From Mucilaginibacter pineti (GTDB lineage: Bacteria > Bacteroidota > Bacteroidia > Sphingobacteriales > Sphingobacteriaceae): a stretch of DNA of 64,000 nt. Under the pieces are notes generated by a model. The model made no database searches, was not told where the DNA came from, and saw only the letters and a program-made list of their open reading frames with translations. This document shows positions 16,789 to 25,906 of the stretch, piece by piece. Position numbers and translations under genes: made by a program. The stretch spans positions 62,001 through 126,000 of the forward strand of contig NZ_FNAI01000003.1 of assembly GCF_900101875.1 (NCBI RefSeq). Direction: 5' to 3'. Position 1 is the first letter of the stretch; each line of letters starts with the position of its first letter.

Positions 16789-19700
16789 GTGAGATTTCTA
16801 CGGGCGATAGTTTCGGTCTTAATTTTGTTGCTCGGTAGTCTTTGTGCCCGGTCGCAAGGGGTTTCAAACCTGGGGACTGAATTTTGGGCAAACTACATGG
16901 ATCATATTGATGGTGCCATTGGTAGAGGGAGCCAGATGGCGTTATACATTACGGGCGATGCAAATACTACCGTAGCAGTAACGGTGGCCGATGGCAGCTT
17001 TTCACAAACCTATCCTGTTGTTGCCGGGAATATTTTAACTGTAAACATTCCGTCCAGCGCTTTTCTTGGTGATATTCAAGGGCAGTTTTTGAAGGGGATA
17101 CATATAGTTTCGCAAAAGCCCATTGCTGTTTACGCGCATATCTATGCGTCCAGTGTATCGGGGGCAACACTTTTATTGCCGGTTAACACGCTGGGTAAAA
17201 GCTATACCTCTATAAATTTCATCCAAAAATCAAACTCATTAAATGATAACCAGGAGAGGAAACCCTCATATTCTGTTTTTACAGTTATTGGTACTGAGGA
17301 TAATACAACGGTTGAAATAACCCCCGCAAGTAATTTAAAAGGCGGGCAGCAGGCAAATATACCTTTCAATATTGTTTTGAAGCAGGGTGAGGTTTTTCAA
17401 GGCCTGGCGTTGAATGATTTAACGGGTACACGAATAAGAACAATTAGTACCGATGCCGGCTCCTGTAAAAAGGTGGCTGTTTTTTCGGGCAGCTCAAAAA
17501 TAGCTATCGGCTGTAATACAACTTATTACACATCAGATAATCTTTTCCAGCAGGTTTACCCAACATCGTCATGGGGCAAAAATTATGTAACAGCACCGCT
17601 AAAAGGGCGCAATTACGATGTTTTCAGGATCATATTAAGTGATCCTAATACCTCTGTAACGTTAAACGGTGCTGTATTGGCGCCGGGTCAGTTTACTAAT
17701 GGTGTTTACTATGATTTTAATTCAAATGCAACCAATTTCATATCGGCCGATAAGCCCATCCAGGTAGCTCAGTATGCAGTATCCCAATCCCAATCACTTA
17801 GTTGTAGCAGTGTTTTTGCCGGCGACATAGGTGATCCTGAAATGATCTACCTTAATCCAACCGAGCAAACCATTGATCATGTAACGTTAAATTCAACATC
17901 CAATTTTTTAATAAGGTTTAATTATATAAACGTCGTTATAAAAACCAGCGCTGTACCCACCTTTCAGCTTGATGGGGCGCCTTATACAAGCTTTACCGTG
18001 GTGCCGCAAAATACAACTTATTCGTACGCACAAATTAGTGTTAGCGCCGGGGTGCACCACATAAGCGCTGCCGAAGGTTTTAATGCTATAGCTTATGGTT
18101 TTGGTAATAACGAATCATACGGTTATGCAGCGGGTACCAACCTTAAAAATCTGAACGAATTTATTACACTAAAAGATCCGCTTAGTCCCACGCCGCAAAC
18201 TAATGGCTGCTCGGGTGTTGCCTATAAATTACAGCTTACCTTGCCTTTCCAAACAACCAATATTAAGTGGGACTTTAAAAACGGAACCGTTGTTAATGAC
18301 CCTAACCCGGTTGTTAAATTCACTACTAACCCAACGGGTACCAAAGTATTGTATGTTTATGAGTATCCCGGTAATTTACCACCCTATACCCCCGGCGATC
18401 ATAGCGTTGTAGCCACCGTTTTAAACCCCGTGGCAGATGATTGCGGCTCAAATGAAGATGTGGAGTTTGATTTTAACGTGGCTGATTATCCGGTAGCCAA
18501 AGCCACTTTTACCAATGCTTGCCTGGGGCAGCCGGTAACGTTTACAGATGTGTCTGAAACTTTTGGCAACAACATAAAAACCTGGTTATGGGATTTTGGC
18601 GACGGACAAACATCGGTATTGCAAAGTCCAACCCATACCTATACTTATGCTAACGATTTTAAGGTACATTTAACAGTTACCAACCAAAACGGCTGCGGCG
18701 ATGTATCTGATATTATACCCGTGCATATAAGCGCCATACCTGTTGCCGATTTTGATTTTTCGACGCCCGAGTGTAAGGCTGCTGATATAACTTTTACTGA
18801 TAAATCCATTCCTGCAAATGACCCAATTACTAAATGGACCTGGGACTTTGGCGATGGCTCGCCGGTTGTTGAAAAGGTTGATAATCTTCCGTTTACACAC
18901 AACTACCCGGCAACAGGAACTTTCACCGTTAAACTAACTGTATCAAATGCTAATAGCTGCACCAGCGATGTAAAGCAAAAAGACATCATTATACATGAAT
19001 TACCTGTTGTTGACTTTACCATGCCCGATGCCTGTACTGCCGACTTTGCCATGTTTACCGATAAAAGCACTATTGCCGATAATACTGAAGCCGATTTTAC
19101 TTACCTATGGAACTTTGGCGACGTAAACTCCAATGCCGGCAACCCCAATACATCTACAGATAAAAACCCTAAACACAGGTTTATAGATGCGCAATTGAAT
19201 TATACGGTAACGCTGACCGTAAAATCTAAATATGGCTGCGAGGTTACCTCATCACAAAGCTTCCGGGTAAATGGAGATAATCCCAAAGCCGATATTGAGG
19301 TGCTGAACCCCAATGACCTTTGCAGTAACCGCGAAGTGTTTTTCGAAAACAGATCGACCGTAAACTTTGGTAACGTTACCCGTATAGAGGTAATTTATGA
19401 CATAACCGATCCATCAACCAAGGTTGTGTATGATCATCCTGCATTTGGGCAGCAGCTGCGCCATGTTTATCCTCAGTTTACAAATGCTACCCAAAATTAC
19501 CAGGTGCAAATAGCAGCTTTTTCTGGCGATATATGCGGCGATGTTAAGCAGCCAATTACCATCACCTTAAAAGGAACACCAATAGTGACTTTTGCGGCGG
19601 TTCCAGGTATCTGCCCCGAAAAAGAGCCAATCCAGCTTACATCCCTGCCGCCCGAAGGGCCTACAGGAGCAGGGGTGTTTTCTGGTGCCGGTGTAAGTGC

Positions 19701-20316
19701 TGGCGGGGTGTTTACTCCGGCGGCGGCAGGTGCGGGTACTTTTAATATTCAATATATCTACACCAGTCAAAATGCCTGTGCCGATACGGTGCTGATTCCC
19801 ATTACAGTTTATCCATCGCCAACGGTAACTGCCGGGAATGATGTGCTGATCCTCGAGGGTTCACATATAACTTTAAAACCAACAGTGAGCGGGCACAATT
19901 TAACGTATAAATGGGTGCCTTCAACAGGCTTAGATCATGACGATGTGCTTAACCCCGTAGCTACACCTACAGAAACTACCCCTTACAAACTCATTGTAAC
20001 ATCTGCCGAAGGCTGCTCGGCAAGTGCAGATGTAACCGTAAATGTTTTAAAAAATCTGCAGATCCCCAACACATTTACGCCTAACGGCGATGGAAGGAAC
20101 GATGTTTGGGAAATTAAATACCTGGCAACTTATCCTGGCAATACGGTTGATATATTTAACAGGTACGGACAAAAACTATTTTCGTCTATAGGATACAATG
20201 TGCCCTGGGATGGTACCTATAAAGGGAGCGCTGTTCCGCCGGGTACTTACTATTATATTATCGATCCTAAAAACGGGCGTAAAGTAATTTCGGGCAATGT
20301 TACTATCATCAGGTAA
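16789..20316 (+). CDS. PKD-repeat surface protein with T9SS type B sorting domain
   Basis: The start is a GTG at 16789, chosen because it directly precedes a signal peptide (AIVSVLILLLGSLCARSQG). The 1175-residue protein opens with an IgGFc-binding-like N-terminal region (about 25-430, NLGTEFWANYMDH...). It then has several PKD/Ig-like domains, recognised by WDFGDGQTS near 600, WDFGDGSP near 685 and LWNFGDVN near 780. The end is a gliding-motility-associated C-terminal domain: IPNTFTPNGDGRNDVWEI, DIFNRYGQKLF and GTYYYIIDPKNG. That domain directs export by the type IX system and surface attachment. A PorP/SprF-type gene follows, the usual partner of type B substrates. A decayed second copy of the sorting domain lies between them. 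Confidence 0.93.
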   Translation: MRFLRAIVSVLILLLGSLCARSQGVSNLGTEFWANYMDHIDGAIGRGSQMALYITGDANTTVAVTVADGSFSQTYPVVAGNILTVNIPSSAFLGDIQGQFLKGIHIVSQKPIAVYAHIYASSVSGATLLLPVNTLGKSYTSINFIQKSNSLNDNQERKPSYSVFTVIGTEDNTTVEITPASNLKGGQQANIPFNIVLKQGEVFQGLALNDLTGTRIRTISTDAGSCKKVAVFSGSSKIAIGCNTTYYTSDNLFQQVYPTSSWGKNYVTAPLKGRNYDVFRIILSDPNTSVTLNGAVLAPGQFTNGVYYDFNSNATNFISADKPIQVAQYAVSQSQSLSCSSVFAGDIGDPEMIYLNPTEQTIDHVTLNSTSNFLIRFNYINVVIKTSAVPTFQLDGAPYTSFTVVPQNTTYSYAQISVSAGVHHISAAEGFNAIAYGFGNNESYGYAAGTNLKNLNEFITLKDPLSPTPQTNGCSGVAYKLQLTLPFQTTNIKWDFKNGTVVNDPNPVVKFTTNPTGTKVLYVYEYPGNLPPYTPGDHSVVATVLNPVADDCGSNEDVEFDFNVADYPVAKATFTNACLGQPVTFTDVSETFGNNIKTWLWDFGDGQTSVLQSPTHTYTYANDFKVHLTVTNQNGCGDVSDIIPVHISAIPVADFDFSTPECKAADITFTDKSIPANDPITKWTWDFGDGSPVVEKVDNLPFTHNYPATGTFTVKLTVSNANSCTSDVKQKDIIIHELPVVDFTMPDACTADFAMFTDKSTIADNTEADFTYLWNFGDVNSNAGNPNTSTDKNPKHRFIDAQLNYTVTLTVKSKYGCEVTSSQSFRVNGDNPKADIEVLNPNDLCSNREVFFENRSTVNFGNVTRIEVIYDITDPSTKVVYDHPAFGQQLRHVYPQFTNATQNYQVQIAAFSGDICGDVKQPITITLKGTPIVTFAAVPGICPEKEPIQLTSLPPEGPTGAGVFSGAGVSAGGVFTPAAAGAGTFNIQYIYTSQNACADTVLIPITVYPSPTVTAGNDVLILEGSHITLKPTVSGHNLTYKWVPSTGLDHDDVLNPVATPTETTPYKLIVTSAEGCSASADVTVNVLKNLQIPNTFTPNGDGRNDVWEIKYLATYPGNTVDIFNRYGQKLFSSIGYNVPWDGTYKGSAVPPGTYYYIIDPKNGRKVISGNVTIIR

Positions 20317-20514
20317 AAACTTAATAACCTATTCAAATAATACAATCGATGCATACAACAGATACAGAGAAAAGCTATATTCGTCAATTGGTTATAACAT
20401 ACCGTGGAATGGAACGTATAAAGACATTAACGTTCCGGCTGGGCATCTATTTATATGATTAACCAAGGAAACGGACTGAAGCTTATTTCGGGTAGTGTAA
20501 CTATCATCATATAA
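20315..20514 (+). pseudogene. Decayed duplicate of a T9SS type B sorting domain
   Basis: Directly after the PKD-protein stop, in the +1 frame, the sequence reads KNLITYSNNTIDAYNRY, then KLYSSIGYNIPWNGTYK and VPAG. After a frameshift of about two bases near 20445 it continues INQGNGLKLISGSVTII to a TAA at 20512-20514. Each piece aligns with the true sorting domain just upstream (KYLATYPGNTVDIFNRY, SSIGYNVPWDGTYK, GRKVISGNVTII). It has no start codon and is broken by the frameshift, so it is a remnant. It probably derives from a deleted paralogous surface-protein gene or a partial tandem duplication. It ends three bases before the PorP/SprF start. Confidence 0.85.
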
Positions 20515-20517
20515 ACA

Positions 20518-21537
20518 ATGAAGCGAATTTTATACTTTATTATTGTTTTTACCGCAGTTTGTTTGCAAAGCACTTATGCACAGCAACGCCCGCAGTACAC
20601 ACAATATATTTTTAATAACTACATTTTAAATCCGGCGGTAACGGGTATTGAAAATTATACCGACGTTAAAGCAGGATACCGCAGCCAATGGACAGGCCTT
20701 GACGGCGCTCCCGTTACCGGTTATTTAACCATAAATGCGCCCATAGGTAAGGATTTTGTACAGGGCGATGCTACCGCATTTCCGGCGGGTGGGGGAGTTT
20801 ACCCATCAAGCAGGTTATACACCCAGCAGTATCAGGCTGCCGAACCGCATCATGGTATTGGCTTAACCCTGGTATCTGACAAAACCGGACCTATTTCACA
20901 AACTAATATTGATGCTACTTACGCTTATCACCTGGGTTTAACATCAACGTTAAACTTGTCGGTTGGCGTATCGGCGGGGGTAAGCCATAATGTGCTCAAC
21001 CTATCCCAAATAACCACTGCCGATCCTAACGACCCTATATTTTATAACATCAACAACAACCAATGGAAACCCGATCTGGGGGTAGGCATCTGGGCATATT
21101 CATCTAATTATTTCTTTGGTGTATCGGCCCAGCAAATACTGCCGCAAAATATGTACATAACCAGCAGTAGCAGTGCATTGCAAAATAAAACAGTGCCTCA
21201 TTTCTTTGTAACAGGCGGTTTTAAGGTGTTTTTGTCTGACGATGTTACGCTGATACCATCGGCATTGCTAAAGTTCATACAGCCCGTGCCAACCACGTTT
21301 GATGTTAACGCCAAACTTGCATTCCAGGATAAATTTTGGGTAGGCGGGTCATACCGTCGTAATGATTCATTTGCAGCGCTTGTGGGCTTTAATGTAAGTT
21401 CATTTGTAAACGTTGGCTACTCCTATGATTTTACCACATCAGCCCTCAACACGGTAAGCAACGGCTCGCACGAAATTGTGATTGGCATACTGCTTAATAA
21501 CCGCTATAAAGTAAGCAGTCCGCAACACGGATTTTAG
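20518..21537 (+). CDS. PorP/SprF family type IX secretion outer-membrane protein
   Basis: The 339-residue product has a signal peptide ending in TYAQQ and then the typical PorP/SprF opening (QRPQYTQYIFNNYILNPAVTGIENYTDVKAG, shown here as a family pattern: QYxxYxFNxxxxNPAxxG). The rest alternates short amphipathic strands, fitting an outer-membrane beta-barrel, and ends with NNRYKVSSPQ. Family members help type IX substrates with type B sorting domains attach to or cross the outer membrane, and their genes usually follow the substrate gene, as here. Confidence 0.92.
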   Translation: MKRILYFIIVFTAVCLQSTYAQQRPQYTQYIFNNYILNPAVTGIENYTDVKAGYRSQWTGLDGAPVTGYLTINAPIGKDFVQGDATAFPAGGGVYPSSRLYTQQYQAAEPHHGIGLTLVSDKTGPISQTNIDATYAYHLGLTSTLNLSVGVSAGVSHNVLNLSQITTADPNDPIFYNINNNQWKPDLGVGIWAYSSNYFFGVSAQQILPQNMYITSSSSALQNKTVPHFFVTGGFKVFLSDDVTLIPSALLKFIQPVPTTFDVNAKLAFQDKFWVGGSYRRNDSFAALVGFNVSSFVNVGYSYDFTTSALNTVSNGSHEIVIGILLNNRYKVSSPQHGF

Positions 21538-21656
21538 ATGTGCAAATTTCAGATGTGCAGATATGCAAATTAGACTAATTAAAAAGCCCTGTTTTATTTA
21601 AAACAGGGCTTTTTAATTTAGAAATCTATCATCTGCACATCTGAAATTTGCACATC
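21537..21656. repeat. Inverted pair of the ATCTGCACATCTG repeat family
   Basis: A 26-base sequence at 21537-21562 is repeated as a perfect inverted copy at 21631-21656; its core reads ATCTGCACATCTGAAATTTG. The pair brackets the terminator at 21577-21618. Related sequences occur near 34000-34275, 46168-46322 and 63918-63952, so this is a dispersed family in this genome. Confidence 0.85.
21577..21618. terminator. Bidirectional terminator between porP/sprF-type gene and rpoN
   Basis: A perfect 20-bp stem with a two-base loop: AATTAAAAAGCCCTGTTTTA at 21577-21596 pairs with its complement at 21599-21618. The GC core AGCCCTG/CAGGGCT is flanked by A- and T-runs on both sides, so it can terminate both convergent genes. 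Confidence 0.92.
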
Positions 21657-21666
21657 TGTAATTGTC

Positions 21667-23142
21667 CTACAATTCCCTTCTTAGTCTTGCAACCGGGATG
21701 TTCATTTGTTCGCGGTACTTGGCTACGGTGCGGCGGGCTATGTTGTAGCCGGCATCTTTGAGTATATCGGTAAGTTTTTCATCGGCCAGTGGGTGGCGTT
21801 TGTCTTCTTTACCTATGTGTTCTTCCAGTATTTTCTTCACCTCTTTGTTTGATACTTCTTCACCGCTTTCGGTTTGGATAGCCTCCGAGAAGAATGATTT
21901 TAACAGGAAGGTGCCAAATTCGGTTTGTACATATTTGGAGTTGGCCACGCGTGATACGGTACTGATATCCATGTTTATCCGGTCGGCAATATCCTTCAGA
22001 ATCATGGGTTTCAGATTTTTATCGTCGCCGGTAAGGAAAAACTCATATTGGTACTGCATTATGGCGTTCATGGTTTTCAGCAGCGTTTGCTGGCGCTGTT
22101 TTATAGCATCAATAAACCACTTGGCCGAATCAAGCTTTTGCTTTACAAACTGTACCGCTTCTTTAAGCTTTTTATCCTTCTGGGCGGCCTTGTCATAATG
22201 CTGAAACATTTCCTGGTATGACCTGCTTACCTTTAACTCAGGGGCATTCTTGGAGTTAAGGGTAAGTATCAGCGTACCATCGTTATTGCTGATATGAAAA
22301 TCCGGGATCACCTGCATTTGCTTGGTGTTGATCTCGTTGCTATCGCCCGGTTTGGGATTTAGCTTCAGGATTTCGTTAATTACCCCGCGTAGCTCATCCG
22401 AACCCATGTTTAATGATTTTTCCAGCTTATCGTAATGTTTGCGGGTAAACTCATCAAGGTATTGTTCAACAACCACAATGGCCTTTTTTATAATAGGATC
22501 GTTCGGGTCTTTTTTGCGCAGTTGTATCAGCAGGCATTCCTGCAAACTACGGGCGCCAACACCGGCTGGATCAAAACCCTGTATCACCTTCAGCATATCC
22601 TCCACTTCATCGTCTTCGGCCATTACGTTTTGTGAAAAGGCCAAATCGTCTGTAAGGGACATAATAGGTCGGCGCAGGTAACCGTCATCATCTAAACTGC
22701 CGATGATCTGTTTCCCTATTCTGAAATCTTTATCGTTAAGCGGTAATAAATCAAGCTGTAACTGCAGGCTCTCAAAAAATGAACTTTGAACCGCAATAGG
22801 AATTTCCTTGCGTTCGTCTTCATCGTCGCCGTTTTGGTCATAGCGCGATCCGTAATCGTTCACGTTATCATCCTGCAGGTAATCGTCTATATTAAACTCG
22901 TCCATTTCGCCCTTTTCCTCATCGCCTTTATAGGTATCCTCGTCGGGGTCGCGGTCGGGGTATTGTTCTTCGGGTTCGTTTAAGTTAGTGAGGCTTAAAT
23001 CTTCAAGTGCGGGGTTTTCTTCCAGCTCCTCTTTAATACGTGTATCAAGCGAAACGGTAGGCACCTGCAGCAATTTTATAAATTGTATTTGCTGCGGCGA
23101 AAGCTTTTGTAAAAGTTTTTGTTGAAGATTCTGTTTAAGCAT
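21667..23142 (-). CDS. rpoN: RNA polymerase sigma-54 factor
   Basis: The 491-residue protein shows all three sigma-54 regions. Region I is glutamine/leucine-rich (LQQKLLQKLSPQQIQFIKLL). An acidic region II (about 45-110) follows. The core-binding and DNA-binding parts end in the RpoN box ARRTVAKYR near residue 469. The helix-turn-helix motif lies near MDISTVSRVANSKYVQTEFG. It directs transcription from -24/-12 promoters and needs an AAA+ activator; no such activator is encoded in this window. It converges with the PorP/SprF gene across a bidirectional terminator. Confidence 0.96.
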   Translation of the reverse strand: MLKQNLQQKLLQKLSPQQIQFIKLLQVPTVSLDTRIKEELEENPALEDLSLTNLNEPEEQYPDRDPDEDTYKGDEEKGEMDEFNIDDYLQDDNVNDYGSRYDQNGDDEDERKEIPIAVQSSFFESLQLQLDLLPLNDKDFRIGKQIIGSLDDDGYLRRPIMSLTDDLAFSQNVMAEDDEVEDMLKVIQGFDPAGVGARSLQECLLIQLRKKDPNDPIIKKAIVVVEQYLDEFTRKHYDKLEKSLNMGSDELRGVINEILKLNPKPGDSNEINTKQMQVIPDFHISNNDGTLILTLNSKNAPELKVSRSYQEMFQHYDKAAQKDKKLKEAVQFVKQKLDSAKWFIDAIKQRQQTLLKTMNAIMQYQYEFFLTGDDKNLKPMILKDIADRINMDISTVSRVANSKYVQTEFGTFLLKSFFSEAIQTESGEEVSNKEVKKILEEHIGKEDKRHPLADEKLTDILKDAGYNIARRTVAKYREQMNIPVARLRREL

Positions 23143-23292
23143 AATTAAGACGTGTTCAAAAATACATCAATTACCATTAACTTTAAAATAACTTATGGCA
23201 AAAGGAACAATGATGATAAATACCAAATGAAAATTTTTGTTTGGAAACCTTAAAAATTTATTTGTTACTTTATATTAACTAAAAACAATCTT

Positions 23293-23697
23293 ATGGCTAT
23301 AGTAAAGGAATTTAAGGAATTTGCAATGCGCGGCAATGTTGTCGATCTTGCAGTGGGTGTTATTATTGGTGCCGCTTTTGGTAAAATTGTTACCTCGTTG
23401 GTTGCTGATATTATTATGCCCCCAATTGGTATGGTAACCGGTGGTATTGATTTTAAAGACCTTAAGTATGTGCTAAAGCCGGCCGTAGGTAAGGTGCCCG
23501 AAACATCTATTAACTATGGTTTGTTTATCAATAATGTTATCGATTTTTTAATTGTGGCTTTTTGTATATTCCTGATTGTAAAAGGAATAAATACGCTTAA
23601 GAAGAAAGAAGAAGAGGCACCAGCGGCAGAACCTGTTCCAACCAAGGAAGAAGTTTTACTTACTGAGATCAGGGATCTGTTAGCGAAAAAAGCATAG
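23293..23697 (+). CDS. mscL: Large-conductance mechanosensitive channel
   Basis: The 134-residue protein matches MscL in length and order. An N-terminal amphipathic helix ([20 protein letters not shown]) leads into the pore-lining TM1 ([20 protein letters not shown]). A periplasmic loop, TM2 ([20 protein letters not shown]) and a charged cytoplasmic helix bundle ([14 protein letters not shown]) follow. It is a homopentameric inner-membrane channel that opens under membrane tension to release solutes in hypo-osmotic shock. It is monocistronic, 150 bases from the divergent rpoN. Confidence 0.97.
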   Translation: MAIVKEFKEFAMRGNVVDLAVGVIIGAAFGKIVTSLVADIIMPPIGMVTGGIDFKDLKYVLKPAVGKVPETSINYGLFINNVIDFLIVAFCIFLIVKGINTLKKKEEEAPAAEPVPTKEEVLLTEIRDLLAKKA

Positions 23698-23853
23698 TTT
23701 TTCTTTAGAACAAAGATTTTTGGAGCAAAGATAAAGGATGATTTTATTAGTCCGGAATCTTTGCTCTTTCCATTTTGCTCTTTTCTCTTCTATCCTTATT
23801 CTTTTCTCCAGAAGTCCTTATTCTTTGCTCCTAAAGTCCTTTCTCCAAAGTCT
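23698..23853. repeat. Low-complexity degenerate CTTTGCTC/AGTCCTTATTC repeat
   Basis: The gap between mscL and the ChaN-like gene is filled with pyrimidine-rich near-repeats: TCTTTGCTC, CTTTTCTC, AGTCCTTATTCTTTGCTCC, AAAGTCCTTTCTCC, AAAGTCTTTATTCC. The opening GAACAAAGATTTTTGGAGCA is an inverted partner of these and resembles ACTTTTGGAACAAAGACAAA at 30361. It looks like slipped-strand expansion inside an intergenic palindrome. Confidence 0.55.
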
Positions 23854-24729
23854 TTATTCCTTCCTCAACTTCGGATCGGTTAAAATAATATAATCGGCCA
23901 AGGCTTTAAACTTGCTCCAATCGGGGTTGTCGTAGCTTTCATCGGCATAGGCCTCTACGGTAAGCACCCTGGCTTTGGGTGCGTACTTTTTTAATTGCGC
24001 CACGGCACCCAGTTTTTCTTCGCTGTGGAAACCGCCGTTTAGCTGTAGTATTTTATAGCCCGCGTGGCTGTTATAAAACTGTGCAATGCTCCAGCCCATA
24101 GTTGCATCCCACAAATTTTGCGATTGGTAGATCTGCATGCCGGCCATTGCTTCGTGGCCACCCATTATCTTTACAAACTTATCGTAATAAGCGCCGGTGG
24201 CCGTATCAATAGGTAAGGGGGCAAGGTAGCTTTTGGCCTGCTCACTAAGTTGTTGTAAGCTACCCAGGCCACCGCGGGTAACCATATTGGTATAGCGCGA
24301 AGGTGCATTGGCCGCTATCACGGGCAAGCCACTGGTTTTGGCCCATTCAACCATCGGTCGATAATCTTTATAATTGGGCCAGGTACGAGCATCGCTTACG
24401 AGGTTTTTTTCGCGGGTGAGGCCGGCCAGGTATTCGTTAAGCACAAGTTGGCAATCGGTAGTAAACATTTCCATGGAAAGCGCCGTTTGCTGCGGATATT
24501 TTTGGGATAGGGCTTTAAATAGCGCATATTCCAACGTATGACCGGTAGAGTCGTTATGTTCTTCGCCCCAAAACAATACATCGGCTTTGCCCATATCGTT
24601 TACAATGTTGTTTAGGGTAACCAGCTTTTGAGTTGCGGTGTTATATATTTTATAGTGGTTTGCTGCGGTATCCTGGCACAAGGCCACAAATGGCAGGCAA
24701 ATAAAAAGCAATAACGCGGATAGTTTCAT
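23854..24729 (-). CDS. ChaN-like haem-binding/uptake protein
   Basis: The 291-residue protein starts with a signal peptide (MKLSALLLFICLPFVALCQ). Cys18 is preceded by Leu, which does not fit a lipobox, so signal peptidase I cleavage is more likely. The ChaN/Tiki-type core appears as VLFWGEEHNDSTGHTLEYAL (conserved GExH) and TALSMEMFTTDCQLVLNEYL (conserved SxEMF..), with HEAMAGMQIYQSQNLWDATM and LQLNGGFHSEEKLG further on. Campylobacter ChaN binds haem as a lipoprotein; the function in Bacteroidota is largely inferred. No iron genes adjoin it. Confidence 0.85.
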   Translation of the reverse strand: MKLSALLLFICLPFVALCQDTAANHYKIYNTATQKLVTLNNIVNDMGKADVLFWGEEHNDSTGHTLEYALFKALSQKYPQQTALSMEMFTTDCQLVLNEYLAGLTREKNLVSDARTWPNYKDYRPMVEWAKTSGLPVIAANAPSRYTNMVTRGGLGSLQQLSEQAKSYLAPLPIDTATGAYYDKFVKIMGGHEAMAGMQIYQSQNLWDATMGWSIAQFYNSHAGYKILQLNGGFHSEEKLGAVAQLKKYAPKARVLTVEAYADESYDNPDWSKFKALADYIILTDPKLRKE

Positions 24730-24793
24730 TTTACGGTTTTAAAACGCTTAATTTACAGCACAAAATAATGATTGCCAAATATCAAAAATAGTG

Positions 24794-24824
24794 TTTGATA
24801 AGTTTCAAAATATTACTACATTTG
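24794..24824 (+). promoter_or_regulatory. Promoter of rpmH-rnpA-yidD
   Basis: TTTG at 24794-24797, a spacer of exactly 19 bases, and TACATTTG at 24817-24824 fit the Bacteroidota consensus TTTG-N19-TAnnTTTG fully. It lies about 40 bases ahead of the rpmH ATG at 24863, consistent with a short untranslated leader. Confidence 0.85.
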
Positions 24825-24862
24825 CGCTCTTGTTTTTAAAACGACGAATAGAATAAATAGCC

Positions 24863-25021
24863 ATGAAAAGAACGTTTCAGCCTTCTCAAAGAAAAAGAAG
24901 AAATAAACACGGATTCCGTGAACGCATGTCAACTGCTAACGGCAGAAGAATTTTAGCAGCCAGAAGAGCTAAAGGCAGAAAAAGATTATCAGTTTCTGAC
25001 GAGGGTCGTCATAAAGCATAA
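24863..25021 (+). CDS. rpmH: 50S ribosomal protein L34
   Basis: This 52-residue basic protein reads [20 protein letters not shown] at the start, with the L34 pattern MKRT.QPS.RKR....GFR.RM.T..GR..L..RR.KGR..L, and then ends in a short Bacteroidota-type tail (VSDEGRHKA). L34 is part of the large ribosomal subunit. The gene is followed 71 bases later by rnpA, the arrangement conserved across bacteria. A consensus promoter lies just upstream. Confidence 0.98.
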   Translation: MKRTFQPSQRKRRNKHGFRERMSTANGRRILAARRAKGRKRLSVSDEGRHKA

Positions 25022-25092
25022 ACTGGTTGCCTGGTCCTTTAATAGGGTCATGGACCGTTTATCTGCTTAAAACCCGGTTCAAATAGGCATCT

Positions 25093-25500
25093 ATGTATAC
25101 TTTTAAAAAAGAAGAACGGTTATGTAATAAAAGGCTTATTGATAAGCTTTTTCATAGCGGCTCTTCTTTTTTGTGTTATCCGTTTAAGGTTTCGTGGCTG
25201 TATAGTACGCAGCCGCAGTTATATCCTGCCCAGGTTTTGTTTTCGGTTCCCAAGAAACGCTATAAGCGTGCGGTTGATCGTAATTTAATAAAACGGTGCA
25301 TGCGCGAGTCGTACAGGCTGCACAAACAACAAAGTTTATACAATTTGCTGCAAACTGCCGATAAAGCAATTTTGCTTTCGGTAGGATATATAGGTAAAGA
25401 AATTGCCCCGTATAGCCTTATCGAAAAAAAAATGCTGAAACTTTTGGCGCTGCTTACTGAGCAACTGGCCGCTGCCGCCAATGAAATTCCCAAGCCATGA
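25093..25500 (+). CDS. rnpA: Ribonuclease P protein component
   Basis: The 135-residue basic protein carries the RNR motif region ([19 protein letters not shown], residues 55-73) and an N-terminal [17 protein letters not shown] segment, both typical of RnpA. It binds the catalytic RNA of RNase P and assists 5' maturation of tRNA. It follows rpmH and overlaps yidD by four bases (ATGA at 25497-25500). The RNase P RNA itself is not in this window. Confidence 0.95.
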   Translation: MYTFKKEERLCNKRLIDKLFHSGSSFLCYPFKVSWLYSTQPQLYPAQVLFSVPKKRYKRAVDRNLIKRCMRESYRLHKQQSLYNLLQTADKAILLSVGYIGKEIAPYSLIEKKMLKLLALLTEQLAAAANEIPKP

Positions 25501-25739
25501 ACGCGGTTATAAGGATATTGAAGCAACTGATAGGCGGTATTTTTATATTGCTGATAAAAATATATCAGTACTTTATATCTCCTTTAACAGGTGCATCATG
25601 CCGGTACACACCAACTTGTTCGCAATACGGTGTGGAAGCTATCAGGAAACACGGTGCTTTTAAAGGCGGATGGTTAACCATAAAACGTATTGCCAGCTGT
25701 AACCCATGGGGTGGCCACGGGCATGATCCGGTACCATGA
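25497..25739 (+). CDS. yidD: Membrane protein insertion efficiency factor YidD
   Basis: The 80-residue protein matches YidD: an N-terminal amphipathic/hydrophobic helix ([20 protein letters not shown]), then [19 protein letters not shown] with its conserved cysteines, and a tail with [14 protein letters not shown]. It assists YidC-dependent membrane protein insertion. It overlaps rnpA by four bases. In many bacteria yidC follows; here tsaB follows 167 bases later and yidC is elsewhere. Confidence 0.96.
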   Translation: MNAVIRILKQLIGGIFILLIKIYQYFISPLTGASCRYTPTCSQYGVEAIRKHGAFKGGWLTIKRIASCNPWGGHGHDPVP

Positions 25740-25906
25740 TGCTGAGGTGTGGGGCTGTGATCTGAGGTCTGTAGTGTGTGCTCGGGAATTGTGCTGCGTA
25801 AAGTGTGAATCAGATTATTTTATAAATTAGCAAATTCGGAATTGAAGCCTGTGCATTTTAAACAGATCACAGACAACAGACCACCGATCACCGATCACCG
25901 AAAAAG
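25740..25906. other. Intergenic degenerate inverted repeat
   Basis: Left bases include GCTGTGATCTGAGGTCTGTA (25752-25771). Right bases include ACAGATCACAGACAACAGAC and then a directly repeated ACCGATC (25881-25899). The two sides are partly complementary (CTGTGATCTG with CAGATCACAG), so a degenerate stem may form between yidD and tsaB. No gene is visible. Confidence 0.4.
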
